Shown here piece by piece: positions 47,915 through 57,967 of a DNA stretch of 64,000 nucleotides; the stretch's first letter is position 1, and the number at the start of each line of letters is the position of its first letter. Both the position numbers and the translations under genes were made by a program. The notes under the pieces were generated by a model. The model saw only the letters and a list, made by a program, of their open reading frames with translations. It did no database searches and was not told the origin of the DNA. Source of the stretch: Gilliamella sp. Occ3-1. Its GTDB lineage: Bacteria > Pseudomonadota > Gammaproteobacteria > Enterobacterales > Orbaceae. The stretch covers positions 102,834-166,833 of the forward strand of contig NZ_LZHQ01000027.1 of NCBI RefSeq assembly GCF_001690655.1. The letters are read 5' to 3'.

Positions 47915-48928
47915 CTATTTTGGTTGAAAATCAATTATCATTGTTTTTACTTGGTTATAAAATGAACTATTCGGCTTTGGAATTACAGCTTGTTTAGTTG
48001 CAGAAAGCGCTTCTCGGCATAATGAGCCATCACCACCTTTCGCACTAACATTAAGTAACAAGCCATCGGGTGCAATTTGAATTTCTAATACACAATTTCG
48101 ACCACTATATAATTTATTAGGATTAATAAATTTATTGCTAATGGCATTTTGAACTAAGGATTTATATTTATCTATTTCCCCATCTGAAACACCTTTACGG
48201 CTAACTGTACCTCCTGATGGGCTAGGCGTGCCTGATGTAAGCCCGCCTAGTAACTTATCAATTTCTTTATCTTTTTTTGCCTGCGCTGCTCTTTTTGCTT
48301 TTTCAGCTGCTTGTTTTTTTGCTTGCTCTTCTTTTTGTTTAGCTAATTCTGCTTGTTTTTTTTCATTTTCAATTCTTTGCTTTTCTAATAACTCTCGCTC
48401 AGCTTTTAATTTAGCTTCTTGCTCGGCCTTTTGTTTAGCTAATTCCGCTTGCTGTTGCTCTAAACGCTTTTTTTCGGCTTGTCTTTGTTGCTCTTCTAAC
48501 TGTTCTTTAGCTTTACGCTCATCATCTTCTTTCTGTCTTGCAATCCGTGCAGCCTGTGCAGCTTCTGCTTCTTTCTTTTGTAGTTCTTCTACTTTTAAGC
48601 GCTCTTTTTCTAACTCTTTGAGTCGTTGCTGTTGAGCTAGTTGTTGTTCCTGTAGCGCCTGAGTCTGCTCATCTATTTGTTGCTGCCTTTGCTGTTCAGC
48701 TCGTTTTTGGCTAATCTGTGTTTTAAGTTGTCTTTGATATTGTTCGGCCATTACAGAAGGATCAACCATAATGGCATCAATAGAGTTACCATTAACGCGA
48801 CCATAATTAATATCATTATTATACATAACTCGGTAACCCAAAATGATAATTAAAATTATATGCAATATAATGGATATCACAATAGCTATACTTAATTTAG
48901 AATTTGGCTTATAAGACATTGCTGACAT
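47915..48928 (-). CDS. tolA: TolA
   Basis: Trans-periplasmic link of the Tol-Pal system. 337 residues: N-terminal helix KLSIAIVISIILHIILIII (about 10-28) that binds TolQR, a long Ala/Lys/Glu/Gln coiled coil (about 60-230), and globular domain III from about 245 with CVLEIQIAPDGLLLNVSAKG and its disulfide cysteines. The low-complexity segment is a genuine coiled coil, not a DNA repeat array. tolB and pal do not follow; hslVU does. Confidence 0.95.
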   Translation of the reverse strand: MSAMSYKPNSKLSIAIVISIILHIILIIILGYRVMYNNDINYGRVNGNSIDAIMVDPSVMAEQYQRQLKTQISQKRAEQQRQQQIDEQTQALQEQQLAQQQRLKELEKERLKVEELQKKEAEAAQAARIARQKEDDERKAKEQLEEQQRQAEKKRLEQQQAELAKQKAEQEAKLKAERELLEKQRIENEKKQAELAKQKEEQAKKQAAEKAKRAAQAKKDKEIDKLLGGLTSGTPSPSGGTVSRKGVSDGEIDKYKSLVQNAISNKFINPNKLYSGRNCVLEIQIAPDGLLLNVSAKGGDGSLCREALSATKQAVIPKPNSSFYNQVKTMIIDFQPK

Positions 48929-48946
48929 ATTGTTATATAATATTGT

Positions 48947-49372
48947 TTAAATTGGTTGAGTCATTAACCCTACAGACTTAACACCTGCAGATTGTAGTAA
49001 ATTCAACGCTTTTATAATTTCTTCATATGGAACATCTTTAGCTCCACCAACTAAAAAAATAGCCTTTTCATTAAGCGACATCTGTTGCTTGACTTCTGCA
49101 ACAATTTTTTCTTGTGGTAAATTGTCTTGACGATCCTGCTCAATGATCAGTGCATATACACCAACTCCAGATACTTCAATAATAATTGGTTTAGTTTCTG
49201 AAGACGAAACAGTTTTAGATTCCGATGCTTCAGGTAAATCAACTTCAACACTTTGGCTAATAATTGGTGCTGTTGCCATAAAAATAAGCACTAATACTAA
49301 TAGTACATCAAGTAAAGGTACTATATTGATCTCAGATTTAGTCGAATAACGAGAACGTCTGCTTCTACTCAT
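48947..49372 (-). CDS. tolR: TolR
   Basis: Proton-channel subunit with TolQ. 141 residues: cytoplasmic SRSRRSRYSTKSEINIVPLL, one transmembrane helix with the essential Asp (LLDVLLVLVLIFMATAPII), periplasmic domain ending GVKSVGLMTQPI. Two bases after tolQ, 18 before tolA. Confidence 0.95.
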   Translation of the reverse strand: MSRSRRSRYSTKSEINIVPLLDVLLVLVLIFMATAPIISQSVEVDLPEASESKTVSSSETKPIIIEVSGVGVYALIIEQDRQDNLPQEKIVAEVKQQMSLNEKAIFLVGGAKDVPYEEIIKALNLLQSAGVKSVGLMTQPI

Positions 49373-49374
49373 AA

Positions 49375-50055
49375 TTATTTCCTAACAGCAACTGCTTGGC
49401 GTTGTAAAATTGCAGAAAATTCATCAATAAAGTTAAGATAGCTTTGTTCAATTCGACTCACACTCAATGATAAACGATTATAAGCAAGTACGGCAGGAAT
49501 AGCAGCAAATAGACCAATTGCGGTTGCAATTAATGCTTCAGCAATCCCTGGCGCAACCATCTGTAACGTTGCCTGTTTAACTGCACCTAAAGAAATGAAT
49601 GCATGCATAATCCCCCAAACAGTACCAAATAAGCCGATATATGGGCTAATAGAACCCACTGTACCCAAAAAAGGTATATGTAATTCTAGAACATCAAGCT
49701 CGCGATTCATAGCTAAACGCATAGAACGTGAAGCTCCATCTAAGGCTGACTCGGCCATATTTGGATTAATTTTGTACAGCCGTGAAAACTCTTTAAAACC
49801 TGAATAAAAAATATGTTCTGTACCGCTAATATCTTCTTTATAAAATTTCGCTTTATCAAATAAAACATTCAAATCATCAGCGGCCCAAAAGCTATTATCA
49901 AATTGCTCAACTTGCTTTTTAGCCTTACTTAAAATCTTAGTCCGTTGAAATATAATAGCCCATGATATAACAGAAAAAGCAAGTAACAATAACATAACAC
50001 ATTGCACTAACAAGCCCGCTTGCAAAAAAAGATTAATAATATTCAGATTTTCCAC
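49375..50055 (-). CDS. tolQ: TolQ
   Basis: MotA/ExbB-family stator protein. 226 residues, three membrane helices (about 16-36, 137-160, 170-192). Signature [20 protein letters not shown] and [20 protein letters not shown]. Starts at GTG immediately after the ybgC stop (TAAGTG), with GGAG inside ybgC, so translation is coupled. Confidence 0.95.
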   Translation of the reverse strand: MENLNIINLFLQAGLLVQCVMLLLLAFSVISWAIIFQRTKILSKAKKQVEQFDNSFWAADDLNVLFDKAKFYKEDISGTEHIFYSGFKEFSRLYKINPNMAESALDGASRSMRLAMNRELDVLELHIPFLGTVGSISPYIGLFGTVWGIMHAFISLGAVKQATLQMVAPGIAEALIATAIGLFAAIPAVLAYNRLSLSVSRIEQSYLNFIDEFSAILQRQAVAVRK

Positions 50056-50457
50056 TTATATAAACTCCAAAACTAATAACTTAGGAAGCCCACAAGGCTT
50101 CATCTTAGTGATATCTACACAGGCAATAAGAACATCTGCCGTGCTAATAACTTGTTCATTTTGATTAAAAATAGTCTGTTTAAAAATAATAGACGCCTTG
50201 CGAACTTGAACAATCCTAGAACTAATAGTCAACATATCATCTAAACGAGCCGGAAAATGGTAGTTAATCTCAATCTTTTTGACCACAAAAGCAATATTTT
50301 CTTGTAATAACGTTTGTTGGCTAATGCCAACTTGTCTTAGTACTTCAGTCCTAGCTCTTTCAAAAAAGGCTAGATATCTAGCATGATAAACTACTCCGCC
50401 AGCATCTGTATCTTCATAATAAACTCTTGCACACCAATTGAATTGTTTCATATCCAT
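50056..50457 (-). CDS. ybgC: Acyl-CoA thioesterase YbgC
   Basis: Hot-dog thioesterase of the Tol-Pal operon, acting on acyl-CoA/ACP. 133 residues. Signature VYYEDTDAGGVVYHARYLAFFERART (about 12-37) with the catalytic Asp in DTDAGG. First gene of ybgC-tolQ-tolR-tolA. Met3 (MKQFNWC) is an equally plausible start. Confidence 0.93.
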   Translation of the reverse strand: MDMKQFNWCARVYYEDTDAGGVVYHARYLAFFERARTEVLRQVGISQQTLLQENIAFVVKKIEINYHFPARLDDMLTISSRIVQVRKASIIFKQTIFNQNEQVISTADVLIACVDITKMKPCGLPKLLVLEFI

Positions 50458-50625
50458 ATCGCACTAAATAAATTTGGTACTATTATATCTGAATATAAAT
50501 TTCGCTGCACTATGATATAAAAAAGAAAAAATGAAAACAATTATCATTTTCATTTTTTCTTAACAATTTACTTACTAACATAAAAGACAACTCTTGCCAC
50601 CTTTCATATTAATTTTTAATTAATA

Positions 50626-50733
50626 TTATTTGTTATAAGATTCTTTTTCGCTGTTTCTTTCAACTAACAAGCCGGTAACAACCGATAACATACATGCAGC
50701 AATAATTCCTATAAACCATAAAACGTAATACAT
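50626..50733 (-). CDS. cydX: Cytochrome bd small subunit CydX
   Basis: 35-residue single-span protein (MYYVLWFIGIIAACMLSVVT then GLLVERNSEKES). It matches the CydX/YbgT pattern: MWY-type N-terminus, Trp in the first helix turn, Glu after the helix. It lies 9 bases after cydB on the same strand, as in E. coli, with TAAGGAAA before the ATG. Needed for stable, active cytochrome bd-I. ybgE, which follows in E. coli, is absent. Confidence 0.93.
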   Translation of the reverse strand: MYYVLWFIGIIAACMLSVVTGLLVERNSEKESYNK

Positions 50734-50742
50734 AATATTTCC

Positions 50743-51879
50743 TTAGTAAAGAGAATGTTTATTATTTTCGATATGATTTTTATCCAATCTCCCAAACATT
50801 TTTATATAGGACCAAATGGTGTATAAAAGAATAATAGGTAAAAAAATAAGAACCACAATAAACATAATATTAAGTGTTAATTGACTTGAAGATGCATCCC
50901 ATATAGTTAAACTAGCATCTGGCATAATGCTAGAAGGCATAATAAATGGGAATGTTGCAATACCATATGTAAATAAAACGCAGATAATTGTCAATGCTGA
51001 TGAAATAAATACTAATGCATTTTTATTTAGACTAGAAAAAAGAATAGTCAATAATGGTAACACTATACCTAAAGTAGGAACTATCCATAAAATAGGATAA
51101 TCCATGTAGTTGGCTAACCATGAAGAATCTGTAGAAACTTTTTTAGTCAATGGGTTAGATACAGCATTATAATCAATTACACTGGTAATTTCATAACCAT
51201 GAATACCAAATGCAACCCAAACTCCAGCTAAAATAAATGCAATTAACATAACTAAACTGGCAATTTGTGTAGCCTTTCTGGCTCTTAAATAAAGTTCACC
51301 CGATGTTTTCATTTGTAACCATGCGCCACCATGAGCAACAAACAACATTAAGCTCACAACACCTGTTAATAGCGCAAAAGGATTAAGCAAACCAAAGAAG
51401 TTACCATCATAAAAAACACGATAAGAGTTATCAAATCTAAAAGGAATACCTTCTAATAAATTACCAAATGCTACACCGAAGACCAATGCAGGTACAAAGC
51501 TACCTGCAAAAATGCCGCCATCCCATAAATTACGCCATTTAGAATTTTCCAGTTTACTACGATAATCAAAACCAATTGGTCTAAAAAATAGTGCGCAAAG
51601 AACTAAAATCATTGCAATATAAAAACCTGAAAATGACGCAGCGTATACCATTGGCCAAGCTGCAAATATTCCTGCACCAGCAGTGATTAACCAAACTTGG
51701 TTACCATCCCAGTGAGGAGCAATTGCATTAATCATAATACGACGTTCTGTATCAGTTTTACCAATAAACGGCAATAAGATACCGACTCCCATATCAAAAC
51801 CATCTGTTACAACAAAACCAATTAAAACAATACTAATTAGTACCCACCAGATGACGCGTACAATTTCGTAATCAATCAT
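50743..51879 (-). CDS. cydB: Cytochrome bd ubiquinol oxidase subunit II
   Basis: 378 residues, about nine membrane helices: WWVLISIVLIGFVVTDGFDM (about 11-30, with the conserved GFDMG), WDGNQVWLITAGAGIFAAWP (about 57-76). Second gene of cydABX, 19 bases after cydA. Confidence 0.97.
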   Translation of the reverse strand: MIDYEIVRVIWWVLISIVLIGFVVTDGFDMGVGILLPFIGKTDTERRIMINAIAPHWDGNQVWLITAGAGIFAAWPMVYAASFSGFYIAMILVLCALFFRPIGFDYRSKLENSKWRNLWDGGIFAGSFVPALVFGVAFGNLLEGIPFRFDNSYRVFYDGNFFGLLNPFALLTGVVSLMLFVAHGGAWLQMKTSGELYLRARKATQIASLVMLIAFILAGVWVAFGIHGYEITSVIDYNAVSNPLTKKVSTDSSWLANYMDYPILWIVPTLGIVLPLLTILFSSLNKNALVFISSALTIICVLFTYGIATFPFIMPSSIMPDASLTIWDASSSQLTLNIMFIVVLIFLPIILLYTIWSYIKMFGRLDKNHIENNKHSLY

Positions 51880-51898
51880 TGTGTATACTCCCTATGTC

Positions 51899-53470
51899 CT
51901 ATTCTGTTACCTGTTGCGTTTTTTCATAATGATAGTTGCCTGTACCCAAAGAACTCGGTCCTAAGCGAGCAAACTTAAACATTAAGAATAATTCAGCAAT
52001 TAAGAACAGTGTATAAAGTCCACAAATAAGTACCATAGTGAATAACACTTCACCTGCTGTTAATGATGAATTTGCTACTCCAGTTGGTAAAATATCTTGA
52101 ATTGCCCAAGGTTGACGACCATACTCCGCAACAAACCAACCTGATTCACATGCTAACCAAGGGAACGGTAAAAAAAGAATTAATAAGCGGTGCAACCAAA
52201 GTTTTTCACCAATTTTATTTTTATAAGTTGTCCATAAAGCCAATCCAGTACCAAGAATCATTAACACGCCAAGACCGACCATAACTCTGAAAGCCCAAAA
52301 CAGAGGCCACACGGTAGGGATAGAGTCTTCTGTCGCAGCTTTAATATGTTCTTCAGTCGCTTGAGGTATAGTCAAATTATCACGATCAGTAAAACGTTTA
52401 ACTAAATAACCATAACCTAAATCAGATTTATTATCTTCAAAAGCTTTCAGTACTGTAGGATCTTGATTACCCTGATGGATTTTCTCCAAATTACTATAGG
52501 CTAATATTCCATTGCGAATCCTTGTTTCATTATTTGCTAAAATATCTTTTAATCCTGTTACTTGAGTATCAAGTGAACGAGTGGTCATTATTCCCATAGC
52601 ATACGGGATCTCTATTGCAAACAAGTTTTCTTTATTACTTTGAGATGGGAATGCAATAACATTGAATGATGCTGGAGCAGGTTGAGTTTCCCATTCAGCT
52701 TCAATTGCAGCAAGTTTAGCTGGCTGAACATTTGTCATCTCATGACCTGCTTCATCTCCCATAATCGCCACAACAATCGATGTGATAAATCCAAATGTAG
52801 CCGCAATAGCGAAAGAGCGTTTAGCGAAAGCAACATCACGTTTTTTTAACAAATAGTAGGAACTAATGCTTAAAATAAATATAGCTCCTGTCAGATAACC
52901 AGCTGCAACGGTATGAACAAATTTATATTGAGCAACTGTGTTAGTAATCAATTCATAAAAGTTAGCCATTTCCATGCGTGAATTGATAGGATTAAATTCA
53001 GATCCTACTGGAAATTGCATCCAACCATTAGCAACTAAAATCCAAAGAGCTGAAAGGTTAGAACCAAATGCAACACACCAAGTCACCATTAAATGTTTAA
53101 CCCGACTTAATCTATCCCAACCAAAAAAGAATAAACCCACCATGGTTGATTCTAAGAAGAATGCCATTAAACCTTCCATTGCCAACGGTGCACCAAAAAT
53201 ATCTCCCACATAATGTGAATAATAAGACCAGTTAGTGCCAAATTGAAATTCCATGGTTAAACCTGTTGCGACACCTACTGCAAAGTTGATACCAAACAAT
53301 TTACCCCAGAATTTTGTCATATCTTTCCAGATTTGCTTACCACTAATAACGTATACAGTTTCCATAATTGCTAACATAAACGCCAATCCTAGCGTTAATG
53401 GAACAAAAATGAAATGATACATTGCAGTAAGAGCAAACTGGAGGCGTGAAAGTTCTACTATATCTAGCAT
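51899..53470 (-). CDS. cydA: Cytochrome bd ubiquinol oxidase subunit I
   Basis: Quinol oxidase with haems b558, b595 and d, high oxygen affinity. 523 residues. Haem ligand His19 in [15 protein letters not shown], Met393-type ligand near [11 protein letters not shown], Glu99/Glu107 helix [19 protein letters not shown], and the long Q-loop (about 250-385) of the E. coli-type enzyme. Ends [14 protein letters not shown] and a short tail. A probable FNR-activated promoter lies upstream. Suits microaerobic respiration. Confidence 0.97.
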   Translation of the reverse strand: MLDIVELSRLQFALTAMYHFIFVPLTLGLAFMLAIMETVYVISGKQIWKDMTKFWGKLFGINFAVGVATGLTMEFQFGTNWSYYSHYVGDIFGAPLAMEGLMAFFLESTMVGLFFFGWDRLSRVKHLMVTWCVAFGSNLSALWILVANGWMQFPVGSEFNPINSRMEMANFYELITNTVAQYKFVHTVAAGYLTGAIFILSISSYYLLKKRDVAFAKRSFAIAATFGFITSIVVAIMGDEAGHEMTNVQPAKLAAIEAEWETQPAPASFNVIAFPSQSNKENLFAIEIPYAMGIMTTRSLDTQVTGLKDILANNETRIRNGILAYSNLEKIHQGNQDPTVLKAFEDNKSDLGYGYLVKRFTDRDNLTIPQATEEHIKAATEDSIPTVWPLFWAFRVMVGLGVLMILGTGLALWTTYKNKIGEKLWLHRLLILFLPFPWLACESGWFVAEYGRQPWAIQDILPTGVANSSLTAGEVLFTMVLICGLYTLFLIAELFLMFKFARLGPSSLGTGNYHYEKTQQVTE

Positions 53471-53521
53471 AAACGCTCCCTAATTCTTAAATGCTCATAA
53501 ATTTCTACGTTAATGACGGGT

Positions 53522-53563
53522 ATTATACACCGATAACTACAGAATGAAATTGATATATGTCAA
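53522..53563 (-). promoter_or_regulatory. cydABX promoter with FNR-type box
   Basis: Minus strand: FNR-like TTGACATATATCAA (53563-53550, 9 of 10 consensus bases) and perfect -10 TATAAT (53527-53522). The dyad centre falls at -41.5 from the start predicted by the -10, the standard position for FNR activation, and there is no -35 box at the proper distance. Confidence 0.7.
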
Positions 53564-53569
53564 AAAAAA

Positions 53570-54442
53570 TTACATTTTAATATGCTTTTTTACTTCATTG
53601 CCGATATTGGTAAGACTTGTTACAACTGTAATACCTGCAGATTGCAAGGCTTTAGATTTTTCTGCGGCTGAACCTTTCTTTCCAGAAACAATTGCACCTG
53701 CGTGCCCCATGCGTTTTCCTGATGGTGCTGAAACACCAGCAATATAAGCTATTACAGGTTTGGTTACTTGTTTTTTTATATATTCAGCTGCTTCTTCTTC
53801 GGCACTACCGCCAATTTCGCCGATCATAACAATAATTTCAGTTTTAGGATCTTGTTCTAGTAACGCTAAAATAGAAATAAAATCACTACCAGGAATAGGG
53901 TCACCACCAATACCAACACACACTGATTGCCCTAAACCAATATCAGTTGTTTGTTTGACTGCTTCATAAGTTAATGTTCCTGAGCGAGAAACGATCCCAA
54001 CCTTTCCTGCCCGATGAATATATCCTGGCATAATACCTATTTTACACTCATCAGGAACAATAATGCCAGGGCAATTTGGTCCAATCATTACGACATTGTT
54101 TTGTTGTAATTTTGCTTTAACAACAAGCATATCTAAAGTTGGAATACCTTCAGTAATACAGACTATTAGTTTAATACCTGCATCAATTGCTTCCAAAATA
54201 GAATCCTTTCCAAATGCTGCTGGCACATAAATAACACTTGCAGTTGCGCCAGTCGCAACAACCGCTTCTTTAACAGTGTTAAAAACGGGCAAGCCTAAAT
54301 GGGTTGTTCCACCTTTACCTGGCGTCACGCCACCAACTAATTTAGTACCATATGCAAGCGCCTGTTGAGAATGAAAAGTTCCTTGACTACCAGTAAATCC
54401 TTGGCAAATAACTTTGGTTTCTTTATTAACTAAAATTGACAT
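53570..54442 (-). CDS. sucD: Succinyl-CoA synthetase alpha subunit
   Basis: CoA-binding, phosphohistidine subunit. 290 residues: [20 protein letters not shown] (about 8-27), [10 protein letters not shown], and phospho-His region [15 protein letters not shown] (about 245-259). 27 bases after sucC. Confidence 0.97.
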   Translation of the reverse strand: MSILVNKETKVICQGFTGSQGTFHSQQALAYGTKLVGGVTPGKGGTTHLGLPVFNTVKEAVVATGATASVIYVPAAFGKDSILEAIDAGIKLIVCITEGIPTLDMLVVKAKLQQNNVVMIGPNCPGIIVPDECKIGIMPGYIHRAGKVGIVSRSGTLTYEAVKQTTDIGLGQSVCVGIGGDPIPGSDFISILALLEQDPKTEIIVMIGEIGGSAEEEAAEYIKKQVTKPVIAYIAGVSAPSGKRMGHAGAIVSGKKGSAAEKSKALQSAGITVVTSLTNIGNEVKKHIKM

Positions 54443-54469
54443 AATAACTATTCTCCATGCGACCTATTC

Positions 54470-55639
54470 TCAGGCAACAGCAATAATTTTTTGGGCAGCA
54501 TCTATTAAACTTTCTGCAGTAATAACATTTAATTTGCTTTCAGCTAAAATTTCTCGAGCAAGTTGTGCATTGTTACCTTCAAGGCGAACAACGACAGGAA
54601 CAGTAAGACCTATTTCTTTAATTGCACTGATAATTCCATCGGCAATTAAATCGCAACGAACAATACCTCCAAAAATATTAACTAAAATCGCTTTCACGTT
54701 TTTGTCAGATAATATTAACTTAAATGCTTCGGCAACCCGCTCTTTCGTTGTGCCACCTCCAACGTCCAAAAAGTTAGCCGGCGAACCACCATGTAGTTTA
54801 ATAATATCCATAGTTGCCATCGCAAGACCTGCACCATTAACCATACAACCAATATTGCCATTTAAAGATACATAGCTAATACCTTGTTTTGCGGCAATTG
54901 ACTCACGTTCATCTTCTTGAGTTGTGTCCCTTAAAATATTTAAATTAGGATGTCTAAAAATGGCATTATCATCTAACACAACTTTTGCGTCCAAACAAAT
55001 TAGTTCATCGGAATCAGTAATCACTAATGGATTAACTTCAGCTAATGAAACATCATTTTCTAAAAATAATTTTGCAAAATTAATAAATAACTTTGTAAAT
55101 TGATTAATTAATTTACCTGTTAATCCCAATTTGAACGCAAGTTCACGCCCTTGGTAAGCACAAGGGCCAGTTAAAGGATCTAGCGAGGTTTTATGAATTA
55201 AATATGGGGATTTTTCGGCAACACTTTCAATATCAACGCCACCTTCTGTCGAGGCCATAATTACAACTCGCTTAGAGCTACGATCGACCACCGCTCCTAA
55301 ATAAAGCTCTTTCTGAATATTAGATGCTTTTTCAATTAAAATCTTATTAACTGGCTGCCCCTTATCATTGGTTTGATAAGTAACCAGATATTGCCCTAAC
55401 CATTTTTCAGCAAATTGCATTATTTCGCTATAGTTTTGAGTACAAATAACACCACCTGCTTTACCTCTTCCCCCTGCATGAACTTGACATTTAGCAACCA
55501 AAGCATCTGAAGTCTTCCCAGAAGATAATTCAGCTAATGTATCTTGTATTTCACTAATTGAATTACAAACGTACCCTTCTGGTACGGGTAAATTATATTG
55601 TTTAAAAAGATATTTAGATTGATACTCATGCAAGTTCAT
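54470..55639 (-). CDS. sucC: Succinyl-CoA synthetase beta subunit
   Basis: ATP-grasp subunit making substrate-level ATP or GTP from succinyl-CoA. 389 residues: [35 protein letters not shown] (about 50-64), [33 protein letters not shown]. First gene of sucCD. sucAB (2-oxoglutarate dehydrogenase), which precede sucC in E. coli, are not upstream. Confidence 0.97.
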   Translation of the reverse strand: MNLHEYQSKYLFKQYNLPVPEGYVCNSISEIQDTLAELSSGKTSDALVAKCQVHAGGRGKAGGVICTQNYSEIMQFAEKWLGQYLVTYQTNDKGQPVNKILIEKASNIQKELYLGAVVDRSSKRVVIMASTEGGVDIESVAEKSPYLIHKTSLDPLTGPCAYQGRELAFKLGLTGKLINQFTKLFINFAKLFLENDVSLAEVNPLVITDSDELICLDAKVVLDDNAIFRHPNLNILRDTTQEDERESIAAKQGISYVSLNGNIGCMVNGAGLAMATMDIIKLHGGSPANFLDVGGGTTKERVAEAFKLILSDKNVKAILVNIFGGIVRCDLIADGIISAIKEIGLTVPVVVRLEGNNAQLAREILAESKLNVITAESLIDAAQKIIAVA

Positions 55640-55748
55640 AATGAAATCCTACAACCTAAGTTAATATAAAAAATAGACAATAATTTTAATGCAAGATGAA
55701 TAAATTGTATAGTACATAATAAGTTATGTTCTGTGTAATTTAGAATTA

Positions 55749-55777
55749 TTGCTGATAGTAAGTGACAATGATATACT
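55749..55777 (+). promoter_or_regulatory. fldA sigma70 promoter
   Basis: -35 TTGCTG (55749-55754), 17-base spacer, -10 TATACT (55772-55777); about 40 bases before the fldA ATG. Confidence 0.6.
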
Positions 55778-55816
55778 CCTAAAATATTTTAATATCGTAA
55801 ATAACAAGGTACAAAT

Positions 55817-56329
55817 ATGAAACAAGTTGGTATTTTTTTTGGGAGTGACACAGGCAATACAGAAAATGTAGCAAAGCAAATTCAACTTATTTTAGGTAGT
55901 GACAAAGCTGAGCTTTTCGACATTGCAAAAACCACTAAAGAAGACATTGAACAATACAATTATCTATTTTTCGGTATCCCAACTTGGTACTATGGTGAAT
56001 CTCAAGCAGACTGGGATGACTTTTTTCCTAATTTAGAAAAAATTGATTTTAGCGGTAAAACAGTGGCTATCTTTGGTTGTGGCGATCAAGAAGATTATGC
56101 TGAGTATTTCTGTGATGCCATGGGAACACTTCGCGATATTATTGAGCCCAAAGGCGCGAAAATTGTTGGTCACTGGTCAACCGAAAGTTATAGCTTCGAA
56201 TCATCTAAAAGTTTAGTTGATGACACCCATTTCGTTGGCTTAGCCATCGACGAGGATCGTCAACCAGAATTAACTGAAGAACGTATTAACAATTGGGTAA
56301 ATCAAGTCAAAATCGAAATGAAAATTTAA
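55817..56329 (+). CDS. fldA: Flavodoxin I
   Basis: FMN electron carrier, e.g. for pyruvate formate-lyase, IspG/H and biotin synthase activation. 170 residues, long-chain type: phosphate loop FGSDTGNTENVAKQI (about 8-22), GIPTWYYGESQADWDDF (FMN-stacking Trp/Tyr), GCGDQEDYAEYFCDAMG. AACAAGG precedes the ATG. Upstream of fur, as in E. coli. Confidence 0.96.
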   Translation: MKQVGIFFGSDTGNTENVAKQIQLILGSDKAELFDIAKTTKEDIEQYNYLFFGIPTWYYGESQADWDDFFPNLEKIDFSGKTVAIFGCGDQEDYAEYFCDAMGTLRDIIEPKGAKIVGHWSTESYSFESSKSLVDDTHFVGLAIDEDRQPELTEERINNWVNQVKIEMKI

Positions 56330-56408
56330 TCTATTGGAATGATTTCTTTTATTTACCCTACATAATTCCTATAATGGGTAATTATCAATAAATTAATTGG
56401 AAAGTAAT

Positions 56409-56867
56409 ATGACAAATCATGATAATGATAATAATGAAGCACTTAAAAGCGCTGGTTTAAAAGTTACATTACCAAGATTAAAGATTTTAGAATTATTGCG
56501 AGATCCTTCATGCCAACATATTACCGTAGAAGATCTTTATAAAAAACTACTTAATATGGGGGAAGAAATTGGACTTGCAACCGTTTATCGTGTTTTGAAT
56601 CAATTTGATGATGCTGGAATTGTTACTCGCCATAACTTCGAGGGTGGCAAAGCAGTTTTCGAACTAGCAACACAACAACATCATAACCATTTAATTTGTT
56701 TAGATTGTGGCGAAGTATTCGAGTTTCGCGATGATATTATCAATGCTAGACAAAAAGAGATCGCTGAACAGCATGGTGTTAATTTAACTTTCCACAGTTT
56801 GTATTTGTATGGACATTGTCAATCGGGCGATTGCAAAGCTCATCCTGAACTTCATCACAAAAAATAA
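56409..56867 (+). CDS. fur: Ferric uptake regulator
   Basis: Iron-responsive repressor. 152 residues from MTNHDNDNNEALKSAGLKVT; the ATG at 56409 has GGAAAG at 4 bases, so the TTG four codons upstream is not used. Winged helix about 15-80 (TVYRVLNQFDDAGIVTRHNF), metal-binding HHNHLICLDCGEVFEF with the CxxC, and YGHCQSGDCKAHP. A TATAAT (56370-56375) precedes it. Confidence 0.97.
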   Translation: MTNHDNDNNEALKSAGLKVTLPRLKILELLRDPSCQHITVEDLYKKLLNMGEEIGLATVYRVLNQFDDAGIVTRHNFEGGKAVFELATQQHHNHLICLDCGEVFEFRDDIINARQKEIAEQHGVNLTFHSLYLYGHCQSGDCKAHPELHHKK

Positions 56868-56888
56868 GCCTATTCAAATAGGCTTTCT
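56866..56888 (+). terminator. fur terminator
   Basis: AAGCCTATT, CA, AATAGGCTTTC; starts within the fur stop codon. Confidence 0.78.
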
Positions 56889-56938
56889 ACTTATTTAGTA
56901 ATGTATCAATTCATCTATTGTGCTAGGATAACAATTAA

Positions 56939-57481
56939 ATGAAACAACTTTTAAATTTTATTCCTCTTATATTCTTTTTTGTATTTCTAACCATGTATGA
57001 TGTCTTTGTTGGCGTTCAAGCATTAATGATTGCTGCTACAGCATGTTTTCTTCTGATTCTTATTTTATATAGAAAACTAGATAAAGTAGAGCTAATTTCT
57101 TATCTGATGGTTATGGTTTTTGGTGGATTCACACTCTATATGCGTGATCCCAATATTATTAAATGGAAAGTGACTATTGTTAATTTCTTATTTGCTTTAG
57201 CCTTATTAATTAGCCAATTTATTTTCAAAAAAAACCTACTTCAAACAATGCTAGGAAAAGAAATACGATTAGAGATAACCATCTGGAATAAATTAAATTT
57301 ATTATGGATTTTCTTTTTTATATTATGTGGTGCTTGTAGCTTAGGTGCTACCTATTACACCTCAGATGATTTCTTTTGGATATTTAAAGTATTTATTTTA
57401 CCTGGTGCATCCTTACTATTATCATTAATATCAGGCATCTATATCTATAAAAATATGAATAAAAATACAAACAATAAATAA
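56939..57481 (+). CDS. yciB: Inner-membrane protein YciB (IspZ/septation family)
   Basis: 180 residues, about five to six membrane helices. MKQLLNFIPLIFFFVFLTMY, FGGFTLYMRDPNIIKWKVTI and WNKLNLLWIFFFILCGACSL match E. coli YciB. Acts in envelope synthesis and septation, interacting with the elongasome in E. coli. Followed by yciA, as in E. coli. Confidence 0.93.
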   Translation: MKQLLNFIPLIFFFVFLTMYDVFVGVQALMIAATACFLLILILYRKLDKVELISYLMVMVFGGFTLYMRDPNIIKWKVTIVNFLFALALLISQFIFKKNLLQTMLGKEIRLEITIWNKLNLLWIFFFILCGACSLGATYYTSDDFFWIFKVFILPGASLLLSLISGIYIYKNMNKNTNNK

Positions 57482-57505
57482 ATTGTACATACGGAGTATT
57501 TTAGT

Positions 57506-57961
57506 ATGACACAAAATATAGCCCCTAAAGGTCAATTAGTACTTAGAACGCTAGCAATGCCTGCTGACACTAATCCGCATGGTCACATTTTTGGTGGATG
57601 GATAATGTCTCAAATGGATCTTGCCGGTGGCATTTTATCAAAAGAAATAGCAAGAAATCGAGTTGTAACAGTAAATGCTAGTAGTATTACATTTTATAAA
57701 CCTGCAATGGTGGGAGATGTTGTTTGTTGTTATGCACATTGCATCAAAACTGGAAAGACTTCTATTACAATTGGTATTGAAGTTTGGGTTAAAAAAGTAA
57801 TTGATACATCTGATTCAACACAACGCTTTTGCATAACAGATGCCGTATTCACATATGTTTCAGTAGATAAACATAACAACCCAAAGCCATTACCTGAAGT
57901 ATTTCAAAATTATGATTGTACTAAAGATTCAATAAATAAATTAAACTTAACTGATAGCTAA
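57506..57961 (+). CDS. yciA: Acyl-CoA thioesterase YciA
   Basis: Hot-dog hydrolase with broad acyl-CoA range. 151 residues: GQLVLRTLAMPADTNPHGHI, FGGWIMSQMDLAGGILSKEI, VTVNASSITFYKPAMVGDVV. CGGAG at 8 bases before the ATG. Between yciB and cls; the E. coli tonB and yciI that separate yciA from clsA are missing here. Confidence 0.94.
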   Translation: MTQNIAPKGQLVLRTLAMPADTNPHGHIFGGWIMSQMDLAGGILSKEIARNRVVTVNASSITFYKPAMVGDVVCCYAHCIKTGKTSITIGIEVWVKKVIDTSDSTQRFCITDAVFTYVSVDKHNNPKPLPEVFQNYDCTKDSINKLNLTDS

Positions 57962-57967
57962 TGAAAT

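Noticed and set aside
48228..48635. Long plus-strand open frame rich in Ser, Cys and Phe.
   Set aside because: It is the antisense of the TolA coiled coil, whose Ala/Lys/Gln/Glu codons leave the opposite frame open.
48230..48720. Repetitive GCTTTT/TTGTTG-like DNA that might be a CRISPR or minisatellite.
   Set aside because: It codes for the TolA coiled coil; units vary and there are no spacers.
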